From assembly GCF_007655135.1 (NCBI RefSeq), contig NC_045132.1, positions 17,994,534 through 18,058,533 of the forward strand: DNA of 64,000 bases, given 5' to 3'. Below are positions 63,451-64,000 of the stretch, piece by piece. The notes below the pieces were generated by a model. That model saw only the letters and a program-made list of their open reading frames with translations, did no database searches and had not been told where the DNA came from. A program made the position numbers and the translations under genes. Source of the DNA: Punica granatum (taxonomy: Eukaryota; Streptophyta; Magnoliopsida; Myrtales; Lythraceae). The stretch's first letter is position 1. Each line of letters starts with the position of its first letter.

Positions 63451-64000
63451 AATTATGGTCAAGTTCAGGATCATGACGCGTAAGGCTAAGGTGCTCTCTT
63501 TTGCTAAGAGACTTAATTAATCACTTTTTAATAATGATAGCTGAATTGACACTATTGACCTGTCTTGAATTTTGACACGATTTTGTTACCTACTTTCTAC
63601 AATCATATTCATGTCTTTTAGTTAGGTAATATCTCAAAAATTGTATTTGGAATATTACATATACAAAGAAGAATATAGGAAATATTATATTGAGAGAGAA
63701 TCGATCGATATATATATGTGTGTGTGTAAAATTAGGGTCAAGTTCAGGATCGTGACGCGTAAGACTAAGGTGCTCTCTTTTGTTAAGAGACTCTTAATTA
63801 GTCACTTTTAATAATGATAGGACAATTGACACTATTGAGTTCTACCTTAAATTTTGACCTTATTTTGTTACTAATTTTTAAAAATTAAATTTATCTTTTA
63901 ATTAGGTAATACCTCGAGAATTGTATTTTAGAATATTACAGATACAGAGAAAAATATAGAGAATATTATGTTGAGAGAGAATCAAGGTATATATGTGTGT
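63451..64000. repeat. 279-base tandem duplication running to the window edge
   Basis: The unit beginning AATTATGGTCAAGTTCAGGA (63451) recurs at 63730 (AATTAGGGTCAAGTTCAGGA). It keeps the order GACGCGTAAG, AAGGTGCTCTCTTTTG, CACTATTGA, TAGGTAATA and TTGAGAGAGAATC. Each unit ends in a TATATGTGTGT tract. More copies could follow outside the window. Confidence 0.85.

Overview
The window is nuclear DNA of a flowering plant, most likely a eudicot and probably a rosid. The reasons are AT-rich intergenic DNA, short GT-AG introns, plant-only gene families (PIN, WRKY, plant CCCH zinc-finger and ATL-like RING proteins) and a dense layer of plant transposons. The species cannot be named from the sequence alone. 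No organelle, bacterial or viral segment, no CRISPR array and no functional tRNA or rRNA gene was seen.

Six apparently intact genes were reconstructed by joining exons in frame: a PIN5-type auxin carrier (6395-9066, +), a five-finger CCCH zinc-finger protein (13916-17646, -), a plant/fungal atypical dual-specificity phosphatase (32025-33218, +), a group I WRKY factor (33780-36967, -), a type I isopentenyl-diphosphate isomerase (40747-42739, -) and a membrane RING-H2 protein (62183-62797, +). The phosphatase and WRKY genes are tail to tail, 561 bases apart. They do not form a pathway; this looks like an ordinary gene neighbourhood spread apart by transposons.

Region by region: 1-6.2 kb is repeats (a hAT-like element, a CACTA-type end with a foldback element inserted in it, and a small foldback element carrying a G-box). 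6.3-9.1 kb is PIN5. 9.1-13.9 kb is SINE-like, Helitron-like and foldback sequence. 13.9-17.7 kb is the CCCH gene, with a 40-base C run upstream. 18-32 kb holds a clean 4.65-kb solo LTR, a foldback element, another hAT-like copy and two broken gene copies (possible tRNA-methyltransferase 5' end; NAM-associated trihelix-like). 32-42.7 kb is the gene-dense core. 45.4 to about 58.4 kb is a decayed CACTA element with a broken TNP2-type transposase, itself hit by a 1.6-kb foldback element and a possible mini-Helitron. 60.1-61.3 kb is a small Helitron with a nested SINE. 62.2 kb is the RING gene, and the window ends in a 279-base tandem duplication.

The most interesting observations are: several elements with exact or near-exact target-site duplications that fix their class and boundaries; three hAT-like copies with pol III-like boxes inside, two of them in nearly the same 8-base target; two inferred GC-AG introns that each split a key protein motif; and a phosphatase whose P-loop lacks the usual Lys-Arg pair. 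No clearly new biological system was found.
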